A stretch of 64,000 nucleotides of DNA from DASVHS01 sp038244815 (GTDB lineage: Bacteria; Acidobacteriota; Thermoanaerobaculia; Gp7-AA8), in contig JBBRTB010000006.1 of the NCBI GenBank assembly GCA_038244815.1, forward strand, positions 62,001-126,000. The letters are read 5' to 3'. Made by a program: the position numbers and the translations under genes. The notes beneath the pieces are model-generated. The model saw only the letters and a program-made list of their open reading frames with translations. It had not been told where the DNA came from and searched no databases. Shown piece after piece: positions 43,383-50,259 of this stretch (positions within the stretch are counted from its first letter, which is position 1; every line of letters begins with the position of its first letter).

Positions 43383-44194
43383 GTGCGCTTCTCCGCGGTC
43401 CAGACCGGCACCTGCCAGAGTGCGTAGCCGCGCGGATCGCGGGCGCAGGCGATCATCTCGCTGAAACGGCGCTCGATCTCCGCGCGCGGCACGCCGGCGT
43501 GCTCGACGATCGAGTCGGTGTATCCGTCACGCCACGCTTCCCAGATGCGCGCGAACGTGTCGCGGGGGACGCGCAACGTGTCGACGACGATGTAGTCGAC
43601 GCGGATGTCGGTCATGTCGAGGTCGTGGAGGATCGTGAACGCCTTCCGCCCGACGCGAAGGTCGCAGCCGATTTCCGGGCCGTAGATCCTGGGGATGCGC
43701 TGCCAGAAGTCGTCGGCGTCGAGCGCCGTCGGATACGCGTACAGCATCCCGTAGTCTTCGGCGATGAGGTGAAGGCGGCCGCCGGGCTGCAGGACGCGCC
43801 GGATCTCCGCGAGCACGAGCGCGGCATCGGGCACGGCCTGGATGAGATGGCGGCAGACGACGAGATCGAACGTGCCGTCGCCGAACGGAAGCGCCAGCGC
43901 GTCGCCGGTCTCGAAATGGACGCGCGCCCCGTAATCCGCGCAGCGCTGGCGCGCCCGCACCAGGTGACCCTCGTCGAGGTCGATGCCGGTGAACGTGGTG
44001 TCGGGGAACATCGCCGCCAGCCGCGCCGTGATCTCCCCGGTGCCGCAGCCGACATCGAGCGCGGCGCCATGTCCGGGCAGGTGGCGAGCGAAAATCGGTT
44101 CCTCGTACGGCCAGATGGCCTCGGCCTGTGCGGCCAGGTTCCGCACCATCGACTCGTCCGCCATCTGCTTCGCCTGCGGGCTGCTCGGGTTCAT
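43379..44194 (-). CDS. Class I SAM-dependent methyltransferase
   Basis: A 271-residue methyltransferase of the UbiE/Methyltransf_25 type. Motif I is LDVGCGTGEIT (about residues 48-58), followed by the acidic residue in TGIDLDEGH, motif II/III FETGDALALPFGDGTFDLVVCRHLIQ and FLIA-like HLIAEDYG. The substrate is not evident; the usual range is small molecules or lipids. It heads an operon with two envelope proteins (55 and 150 residues) by ATGA overlaps, and its start has a -10 box six bases upstream. Confidence 0.9.
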   Translation of the reverse strand: MNPSSPQAKQMADESMVRNLAAQAEAIWPYEEPIFARHLPGHGAALDVGCGTGEITARLAAMFPDTTFTGIDLDEGHLVRARQRCADYGARVHFETGDALALPFGDGTFDLVVCRHLIQAVPDAALVLAEIRRVLQPGGRLHLIAEDYGMLYAYPTALDADDFWQRIPRIYGPEIGCDLRVGRKAFTILHDLDMTDIRVDYIVVDTLRVPRDTFARIWEAWRDGYTDSIVEHAGVPRAEIERRFSEMIACARDPRGYALWQVPVWTAEKRT

Positions 44195-44200
44195 GAGTGG

Positions 44201-44206
44201 ATTCTA
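44201..44206 (-). promoter_or_regulatory. Leaderless -10 box for the methyltransferase operon
   Basis: On the reverse strand TAGAAT ends six bases before the ATG at 44194, with no Shine-Dalgarno sequence between. Confidence 0.55.
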
Positions 44207-44326
44207 CGACGAGTCCGCGGCTGGCCTCCGGAGGACACTCTGTCCCCGCGACAGGCCGGATCGGCCCTCGGAGATACCCGGAATCAATGACTTACGTTGG
44301 TCGTCCGTTTGCGTTGTCTTCCGGGC

Positions 44327-44689
44327 ATGACCAGCAAGCGCAGAATCCTCGTGGTGGATGACGACGCCTCGGTCCGTACGCTTGTGCGGATGGTCCTGGA
44401 GCGCGCCGGTTATGACGTCACCACGGCGCGCGACGGGAGTGAGGCCATCTCGCTTCTCGGCGCGTCGGATTACGACGTCGTGCTTCTCGACGTCATCATG
44501 CCGAAGCTAGACGGCCTCGGCGTCGTCGATGAGTTGCGCAAGCACAACATCGGCGTGCTCGCGCACACGTACCTGCTCAGCGCCGGGGACACCCAGTCGT
44601 TCGGCAACCTGCCCATCCGCGGCGTGATCGCGAAACCGTTCGACATCAGCATGCTCGTCGCGGAGGCGAAGGACTGTATCGGGCACTAG
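44327..44689 (+). CDS. Stand-alone response regulator receiver protein
   Basis: A 120-residue CheY-like receiver domain with no output domain. The acidic pocket is DDD near residues 11-13, the phospho-acceptor is Asp55 in LLDVIMPKLDG, and the conserved Lys is in IAKPF. No kinase gene is adjacent. The ATG at 44327 is chosen because the first strand (RILVVDDD) begins six residues later; the longer frame from 44297 has no family support. The last 183 bases are overlapped antisense by the tail of the neighbouring membrane-protein frame. Confidence 0.92.
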   Translation: MTSKRRILVVDDDASVRTLVRMVLERAGYDVTTARDGSEAISLLGASDYDVVLLDVIMPKLDGLGVVDELRKHNIGVLAHTYLLSAGDTQSFGNLPIRGVIAKPFDISMLVAEAKDCIGH

Positions 44690-45355
44690 CGAAGCGCAGA
44701 CCGCGACCGTGATCAGGTCGAGCAGGATGTAGAGGATGCCCACGCCGCTGGGTGGATTTGCGGAACGCAGCCCGATGCCCGGCACGACCGCGGCCCAGTG
44801 CCAGTTGCCGATCGCGGTGCCGAGCCACTCGAGGAAGATCGTGTAGACGAAACACGTCGCCAGCAGGAGCTGGTTGCGCGAGCGGATCAGCAGCGCTGCC
44901 GCCAGCAGCCACCACAACAGTCCCCACTGGTCGTGAAAGAAGAGGAAGCCGGTCGCGGCGATGAGGGTGCCGGCCACGAGCACGCCGCGCGTGATCGAGC
45001 GCGCCCGCTGCTGCAGCCACGGCTGCTGCGCGCTCTCCGCCGCCAGCGCATAGAACACGCCGTGGCCGAACGGGACGTAGAGCGGGATCAGCGCGTTGTG
45101 GTACGTGTACAAACCCCAGCCGAGGGAGAGGACGACTTCGCCGGTCGTGGCGATGAGGATGGCGGCGATGATCTGATGCGCCGCGACCGATGACCCGCGC
45201 GCGAACGCGTAGAGAAACATGGCCGTGGCCAGACCGAGGGCGAGCTGGGGGGCGAGGCCGCGCGAGTCGGTCAGGAGCAGCGCGGGGATGTACAGCGTCG
45301 CCGCGGCGAGGAAGACGAGAAAGCGATGTTGCACCGCAGGGATGATACGGGACAT
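44507..45355 (-). CDS. Polytopic membrane protein of unknown function with a long antisense 3' overlap
   Basis: About 282 residues. Residues 10-220 have seven or eight membrane helices (YIPALLLTDSRGLA, MFLYAFARG, IIAAILIATTGEVVLSLGWGLYTYHN, and a final helix LYILLDLITVAVCASLV) and a conserved-looking YVPFGHGVFYA segment. After about residue 225 the sequence becomes highly charged and runs antisense through the response regulator gene (44507-44689). The natural stop has probably been lost, and the tail is an extension. The ATG at 45355 gives a basic N-terminus followed by the first helix. Confidence 0.68.
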   Translation of the reverse strand: MSRIIPAVQHRFLVFLAAATLYIPALLLTDSRGLAPQLALGLATAMFLYAFARGSSVAAHQIIAAILIATTGEVVLSLGWGLYTYHNALIPLYVPFGHGVFYALAAESAQQPWLQQRARSITRGVLVAGTLIAATGFLFFHDQWGLLWWLLAAALLIRSRNQLLLATCFVYTIFLEWLGTAIGNWHWAAVVPGIGLRSANPPSGVGILYILLDLITVAVCASLVPDTVLRLRDEHADVERFRDHAADGQVAERLGVPGAEQVRVREHADVVLAQLIDDAEAV

Positions 45356-45389
45356 TCGAGAGGGGAGACGAATACGAGTCTCGAGTGTC

Positions 45390-46067
45390 TCAAACTGCAC
45401 AAGCGACCCGAAATCCATAGTCTGCGTACCGGAACTGCGGAGGGATACTCGACCGCGCTGCGCACCGGCTGACCTTCACCTGATGCCGCCACGATCCGCC
45501 GCGCGAGACGCGACGCGTTCCTCCGGCGGGACCGCGCGGATCGCGCCGCGGCTCGAGCGCGTATGCGGCGTACCAGTCGCTGCACCATTCGTGAACGTTC
45601 GTGCAGACGTCGTGCAGGCCAAACCCGTTCGGCGTCGAGCGCCCAACCGGCTCGGGGCCGCTCATCCAGCGGCTTTCATCGCGCGGAGGTTCCTCGCCCC
45701 ACGGATAGCGCGCCCCTTCGACGCCGCCGCGCGCGGCGCACTCCCACTCCGCTTCCGCCGGCAGCCGAAATGGGCGTCCGCTGGTCGCGCGCAGCCATTC
45801 GCAATAGCCGGCGACATCGAACCACGACACCGCCACCACGGGTTGTTCCGGGTCGTTGAAGTTCGGATCGTTCCAGCATGCCGGCGTGGGGTGACCCGAA
45901 GCGGCGAGGTAGCGCGACCACTCGGCATTCGTAACCTGGCAGACGCCGATCTCGAATGCACGGACCTCGACGCGATGGATGGGACGCTCGTCGTCCGCAC
46001 CGTCGGACGAGCCCATGTCGAATGAGCGTTCGGGAATGCGGAGGAGCGCCGGGCCGCCGGCTGTCAG
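45390..46067 (-). CDS. SUMF1/formylglycine-generating-enzyme-type protein
   Basis: Up to 225 residues forming a single FGE-sulfatase (SUMF1) domain: LLRIPERSFDMGSSDG, ERPIHRVEVRAFEIGVCQVTNAEW, VVAVSWFDVAGYCEWLRA, RLPAEAEWECAARGG, GLHDVCTNVHEWCSDWY, RVSRGGSW and a YADYGFRVA ending. Relatives include formylglycine-generating enzymes, EgtB-type and PvdO-type proteins; the Cys pair needed by true FGE is not evident. No ATG fits the domain start: the frame begins inside the end of the alcohol dehydrogenase gene, where a CTG at 46067 overlaps its TGA, while the ATG at 46016 would remove the first strand. A rare CTG start with coupling is possible. Confidence 0.72.
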   Translation of the reverse strand: MTAGGPALLRIPERSFDMGSSDGADDERPIHRVEVRAFEIGVCQVTNAEWSRYLAASGHPTPACWNDPNFNDPEQPVVAVSWFDVAGYCEWLRATSGRPFRLPAEAEWECAARGGVEGARYPWGEEPPRDESRWMSGPEPVGRSTPNGFGLHDVCTNVHEWCSDWYAAYALEPRRDPRGPAGGTRRVSRGGSWRHQVKVSRCAARSSIPPQFRYADYGFRVACAV

Positions 46068-47047
46068 GGCTTGATCACCGCCCGGAACCGCACCTCGCCT
46101 TTTTCCACGCGGTCGTATGCCTTGGCGATGTCGGCGAGCGGATACGTTTCGGTGATGACCTTCACTTTGCCCCTGGCCACGAAATCGAGCGCCTCGTAGA
46201 GATGCTCCGGATCGTTCTGTGAGGACCCGAGGATCCGTCCTTCCTTGAAGAGGAGATCGACGGGGACTTGCAGCCCGTCGCCGCCGACTCCCATCAGCAC
46301 GACGCGGCCCTGGGGACGCAGCCCTTTCATGGCGTCGGCGGCAGACTTCCACGAATTGCCGGTGACGAGGATGACGTCGGCGCCGCCTGCTTTCATCAGT
46401 CCGTCGCCGTCGGCGACAACATCGTCGGCGCCGAGCTGGCGGAGCATCTTCTCCTTGTCCTTCGAATGCGTGACGGCGATGGTGTGATGCCCGGATGCTT
46501 TCGCGAACTGCACGCCCAGATGTCCGAGGCCGCCGATGCCGACGACGGCAACGCGGTCGCCGGGCTCGGGCTCCGCGATCCGGAATCCGCTCCACACGGT
46601 GAAGCCGGCGCAGAAGATCGGTGCGGCCTGCTCGTCGCTCACGCCGTCGGGAATGAGCACGGTGGCATCGGCGTGCGCGACCATGAACTCGGCGTGGCTT
46701 CCCTGAGTCTGGATTCCCGTGCTGACGCTGTTGCGGCAGAACTGCTTCTTGCCGCGCAGGCACCACTCACAGCGCCCGCAGGAGTCCTGCACCCACGGCA
46801 CGCCGACGCGGTCACCGACCTTTCGCTTGGTCACACCGGCTCCGAGCTCGACGATCTCGCCGACCGGCTCATGGCCGAGCGTGCGGGGGAATTGTGTGGG
46901 GATCATTCCGTGGGTGATGTGCACGTCGGTGAAGCAAAGACCGCTCGCGGTGATGCGCATGAGCACTTCGTTTGGACCCGGCTTGGGACGGGGGACCTCG
47001 CGCACTTCCCACTTTCCGTTGACCGAAGGGGTGACGGCTGCTTTCAT
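46064..47047 (-). CDS. Zinc-dependent alcohol dehydrogenase (AdhP-like)
   Basis: A 327-residue MDR-family enzyme. Catalytic zinc ligands are Cys in GLCFTDVH and His in LGHEPVGEI plus the later Cys; the structural zinc lobe has the four cysteines CGRCEWCLRGKKQFC. The NAD(P)-binding motif is VGIGGLGHLG. The features match NAD-dependent primary alcohol dehydrogenases of the AdhP/AdhA group. The ATG at 47047 is supported by the universal MKAAV opening and the adjacent -10 box; the frame upstream is REP sequence. The SUMF1 frame follows without a gap. Confidence 0.92.
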   Translation of the reverse strand: MKAAVTPSVNGKWEVREVPRPKPGPNEVLMRITASGLCFTDVHITHGMIPTQFPRTLGHEPVGEIVELGAGVTKRKVGDRVGVPWVQDSCGRCEWCLRGKKQFCRNSVSTGIQTQGSHAEFMVAHADATVLIPDGVSDEQAAPIFCAGFTVWSGFRIAEPEPGDRVAVVGIGGLGHLGVQFAKASGHHTIAVTHSKDKEKMLRQLGADDVVADGDGLMKAGGADVILVTGNSWKSAADAMKGLRPQGRVVLMGVGGDGLQVPVDLLFKEGRILGSSQNDPEHLYEALDFVARGKVKVITETYPLADIAKAYDRVEKGEVRFRAVIKP

Positions 47048-47054
47048 GGCGGGA

Positions 47055-47060
47055 AGTCTA
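47055..47060 (-). promoter_or_regulatory. Leaderless -10 box for the alcohol dehydrogenase gene
   Basis: On the reverse strand TAGACT ends seven bases before the ATG at 47047. It is the same hexamer as that of the DUF5916 gene. Confidence 0.5.
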
Positions 47061-47082
47061 TGCCGATGTGGGGAAAACGGAC

Positions 47083-47178
47083 CCCCGCCCAGATTCCTCG
47101 CCGTCTTCGCGGCTCGGAATGACTCGCCGTCCCGGCTCGTCATTCCGAGCGCCGAAGAGCGCGAGGAATCTGGGCGGG
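47083..47178. repeat. Inverted pair of REP elements
   Basis: A reverse copy (47083-47123) and a forward copy (47139-47178) face each other over about 15 bases. The pair lies between the alcohol dehydrogenase promoter and the end of the acyl-CoA dehydrogenase gene. Confidence 0.85.
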
Positions 47179-47211
47179 GGGGAACGGAACCGCCCCCAGA
47201 TCAATGACGGG

Positions 47212-48750
47212 TTACGTCGTTCGAAGCGGGGCGGCGCCGGGAATCAGGCCGAGCGGCCGCGCGCGCAGTCGCTCCAGCGCCGCTCCTTTGCCGGCCTCGG
47301 CCAGCAGCGTCAGCTCGAATGCGCGCGCGAGGCGGTCCACCCAGCCGCGCGCCGCGCGCTCGTCGAGCGACGCGAACGCCGCGCCGATCTCATCGGCTTC
47401 GCGCGGCAGTTGCCGGCGGATGCGATCGAGCAGAATCTCGTGGCCGCCTTCCTTGCGAGCCACGCGCAGCGCGTCGAGCACGAGGATGTTCGTCGTCCCT
47501 TCCCAGATCGGGAGCACCTGCGCATCGCGCAGCAGGCGGGGCATGACCGACTCCTCGATGTACGCGTTTCCGCCGATGAGCTCCATGGCCTCCGAGACGC
47601 AAGGCACGGCCAGCTTTCCGGTCACGGCCTTGACGATCGGGACGAGCGCGCGCAGAGCACGCGAGGCATCGGCGTCTCCGTCGTCGGAGCGTTGCAATGT
47701 GGCGATCGTCTCGAACGTCATCAGCAGCGCCGCGAGATGCTCCGCTTCGAGGTCGTCGAGCGTCTCCCGCGCCAGTGGATGCTCGATGACCGGACGTCCG
47801 AACGCCAGGCGGTGCTCGATGTAGAAGCGCGCTTCGTGAACGGCGCGGCCGATGACCGCCACCGCCGCGACGGCGTTGTAGAGCCGCGAGAGATTCATCA
47901 TCTCCAGCATCGGTCCGAAGCCGCCGATCTCCTCGGCCGGCGCATCCGTGAGGCGCACTTCACCGGTGGGCATCGAGCGCACACCGAGCTTGTCTTTCAA
48001 TCGCTCGATCTCCACGCCGGCGTTGCCACGCGCAAGGAGAAGGAACGTTCGCAGCCCTTTCGTTCCCGCGGCGGCGCCATCGGGGCGGGCAGTGACGAGC
48101 GCCGCGTGGGCGTCGACGTTCGAGCAGAACCACTTGAGGCCGGTGAGCTGCCAGCGGCCATCGGCGTCGCAGCGGGCCACGGTCTCGTTCGCGCCGACGT
48201 CGGAGCCGCCGGCGCGCTCGGTGAGGAACATCGCCCCCGTCCAGCGCTCGGCCGCGTCGCCGGCGCCCATGTGCGGCACGACGCACCTCGCCTGCTCGGG
48301 AGTGCCGTGGCGCGACACGATCCGCGCCACGCCGTCGGTCATGCACAGCGGGCAATAGAGGCTCATCTCGGCCATGGCGAAGAGGTATCCGAGGGAAAAG
48401 GAGAGGAGCTGGATCGAGGAGCGATGGGCGGCAGGGAGCGAGGGGTCGTACTTCATCGACACCATGCCCGAGCCGTAAGCGATGGACTCCATCTGTCGAT
48501 ACGCGGGGTGATAGTCGACGCGATTGATGCGCTCGCCGGCCGGCGTGCGCGTGACGAGCCTTGGGGACTCGCGATCGGCGATCGCGGAGAGGGGAGGGAC
48601 GACGTGCGCGGCCAACTCGCCCATCTTGCGGAGTTGGGGCTCGGCCCACGCGAACGACGCGGGCGATAGCTTCCTGGAGAGGATCTCGCGCAGCGCACCC
48701 GACACGTCCCAGAACGAGATTCCGGGAGGGTCGGGAATCGGTGCGCTCAC
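47212..48750 (-). CDS. Acyl-CoA dehydrogenase family protein (AidB-like subgroup)
   Basis: A 512-residue flavoprotein. It shows the acyl-CoA dehydrogenase plan: helical N-terminal domain, FAD-binding beta domain with FLTERAGGSDVGANET and LTGLKWFCSNVDA, and a C-terminal helical domain with AFGRPVIEHPLARETL and IGGNAYIEESVMPRLLRDAQVLPIWEGTTNILVLD. The length above 500 residues and the missing standard catalytic Glu position resemble the AidB/large ACAD group, so a classical beta-oxidation role is uncertain. Start is GTG at 48750, six bases after a TATAGT box. Confidence 0.88.
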   Translation of the reverse strand: MSAPIPDPPGISFWDVSGALREILSRKLSPASFAWAEPQLRKMGELAAHVVPPLSAIADRESPRLVTRTPAGERINRVDYHPAYRQMESIAYGSGMVSMKYDPSLPAAHRSSIQLLSFSLGYLFAMAEMSLYCPLCMTDGVARIVSRHGTPEQARCVVPHMGAGDAAERWTGAMFLTERAGGSDVGANETVARCDADGRWQLTGLKWFCSNVDAHAALVTARPDGAAAGTKGLRTFLLLARGNAGVEIERLKDKLGVRSMPTGEVRLTDAPAEEIGGFGPMLEMMNLSRLYNAVAAVAVIGRAVHEARFYIEHRLAFGRPVIEHPLARETLDDLEAEHLAALLMTFETIATLQRSDDGDADASRALRALVPIVKAVTGKLAVPCVSEAMELIGGNAYIEESVMPRLLRDAQVLPIWEGTTNILVLDALRVARKEGGHEILLDRIRRQLPREADEIGAAFASLDERAARGWVDRLARAFELTLLAEAGKGAALERLRARPLGLIPGAAPLRTT

Positions 48751-48756
48751 ACGGTC

Positions 48757-48762
48757 ACTATA
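48757..48762 (-). promoter_or_regulatory. Leaderless -10 box for the acyl-CoA dehydrogenase gene
   Basis: On the reverse strand TATAGT ends six bases before the GTG at 48750. Its match to TATAAT is five of six. Confidence 0.6.
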
Positions 48763-48854
48763 TGACTCCAGTGGGCAAGGGGATGGAGACTGGGAGATTT
48801 GAGACCAGATCCTTCGTCCTTGCAGTTCCGTTCCGCCTCGGTCACCCTGTGCCG

Positions 48855-49439
48855 ATGAATCGAATGCGAACGACGGTTGCTTGCAGCGGTCTCATCATTT
48901 TCATGAGCGCGTTGCCTTTGCTCGCGCAGTCACGGCCCGATCCGAAGCAGCTCATGTCCGATGAGCGCGAGGCCATGAAAGTGCTCTCCTGGATGGACGG
49001 CGTCTGGCGGGGTCCGGCGGAGACCGTGATCGCCAGCGGTGACAAACACCGCATCACGCAAACCGAGCGCATCGGGCCGTTTCTCGGAGGGACCATCAAG
49101 GTGATCGAGGGACGCGGCTACGATGCCGGAGGCGCGGTGACCTTCAACGCGTTCGGCGTCATCTCCTACGATCCAGCCGCGAAGACGTATTCGCTGCACT
49201 CCTGGGCCATGGGACAGGAGGGTGACTTTCGTCTGACGCCGGCTGCTGACGGCTACGTCTGGGAGATCCAGGCCGGACCGATGACCATCCGTTACACAGC
49301 GGTCGTCAAGGATCACAAGTGGCGCGAAACGGGCGACCGCATCGTGCCCGGAAAAGAGCCGGTCCGCTTTTTCGAGATGAACCTCGAGCGCGTCGGCGAT
49401 TCCGCATGGCCGGGGGAAGGGGCGATCGCACCGAAGTGA
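48855..49439 (+). CDS. Secreted DUF1579-like protein
   Basis: About 194 residues with a signal peptide (1-25, ending LAQ). The mature part resembles DUF1579 and related lipocalin-like proteins: WMDGVWRGPAETV near the start, ERIGPFLGGTIKVIEGRGY, AFGVISYDPAAKTYSLHSW, and a final GKEPVRFFEMNLERV strand. The family is of unknown function. ATG at 48855 or 48864. The stop codon overlaps the GTG of the following HugZ-like gene in the form GTGA, so the two are translationally coupled. Confidence 0.82.
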   Translation: MNRMRTTVACSGLIIFMSALPLLAQSRPDPKQLMSDEREAMKVLSWMDGVWRGPAETVIASGDKHRITQTERIGPFLGGTIKVIEGRGYDAGGAVTFNAFGVISYDPAAKTYSLHSWAMGQEGDFRLTPAADGYVWEIQAGPMTIRYTAVVKDHKWRETGDRIVPGKEPVRFFEMNLERVGDSAWPGEGAIAPK

Positions 49440-50200
49440 CGAATCAGCACGCATCTTCATCACCGCCGCCCACGGCGCCGGAGCCGGGTCACGCGGAGCG
49501 CACGCGCACGCTCCTGGAGACGGAAACGGTGGGAACGCTGGCCACGCAATCGGCGCGGCATCCCGGCTTTCCGTTTGCCTCGGTCATGCCGTACGCACTG
49601 GCCGGCGGAGGATCGCCGCTGTTTCTCATCAGCAGCATGGCCGTGCACACGCAGAATCTCGTGGCCGACCCGCGCCTCAGCCTGCTGGTGATGCAGAGCG
49701 GCAGCGGCGCCGATCCGCTGGGCTCACCGCGCGCCACGCTTCTCGGTTCTGCCCGCCGCATCGACGCTACCGACGATCTCCGGCAGACCTACCTGCGACG
49801 TCATCCTTCCGCGCGTCACTGGATCGAATACTCCGACTTCTCGTTCTTTCAGCTGGACGTCGCGCACATCTACTTCGTGGGAGGCTTCGGCGTGATGGGA
49901 TGGGTCGAGCACGACGACTACGCGCAGGCTGCGGTCGATCCGCTCGCGGATGCCGCCGCGGGAATCATCGAGCACATGAATCGAGACCATGCCGATGCTC
50001 TGCGCAACATCGCCCGGCAGTTCGGCGGTCTCGAAGCGCTGGAGGCCACGATGGTGGCCTGCGACCGGCTCGGCTTCGTCGTACGCGTCCGCACGGCCGG
50101 CGGGATGAAGGGAACACGCATCGCATTTCCGGAGCCGGTGGTATCGCCGGAAGAGGCGCGAAAGGCGTTCGTGGCCATGGCCCGGCAGGCCAGGGGTTAG
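49436..50200 (+). CDS. HugZ-like pyridoxamine-5'-phosphate-oxidase-fold protein with DUF2470
   Basis: About 254 residues. Residues 20-160 form a split-barrel flavin/haem-binding domain (TLATQSARHPGFPFASVMPYAL, HTQNLVADPRLSLLV), and the C-terminal part is DUF2470 (IIEHMNRDHADALRNIARQFGG). This two-domain design is shared with HugZ/HutZ haem oxygenases and with chloroplast-type regulators of haem synthesis; the haem-ligand His is not certain. GTG at 49436 is the start because it overlaps the upstream stop by four bases. A strong hairpin follows the stop. Confidence 0.88.
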   Translation: MTNQHASSSPPPTAPEPGHAERTRTLLETETVGTLATQSARHPGFPFASVMPYALAGGGSPLFLISSMAVHTQNLVADPRLSLLVMQSGSGADPLGSPRATLLGSARRIDATDDLRQTYLRRHPSARHWIEYSDFSFFQLDVAHIYFVGGFGVMGWVEHDDYAQAAVDPLADAAAGIIEHMNRDHADALRNIARQFGGLEALEATMVACDRLGFVVRVRTAGGMKGTRIAFPEPVVSPEEARKAFVAMARQARG

Positions 50201-50214
50201 CGCCTGCAAAAAAA

Positions 50215-50238
50215 AGGGCCGGCTGGAGAGCCGGCCCT
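50215..50238. terminator. Bidirectional terminator hairpin
   Basis: AGGGCCGGCT, a GGAG loop and AGCCGGCCCT form a perfect 10-bp stem between two convergent genes. A run of eight A on the left gives a T tract for the reverse-strand cytochrome transcript. Confidence 0.8.
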
Positions 50239-50259
50239 CATGTTTCATCGCTGCGACTG

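Noticed and set aside
35351..47178. The REP copies considered as CRISPR repeats
   Set aside because: They are scattered over kilobases, occur as inverted pairs, and there are no regular spacers or cas genes.
47068..48669. A 533-codon forward open frame that starts in a REP element
   Set aside because: It is antisense to the acyl-CoA dehydrogenase; its first residues are only REP translation.
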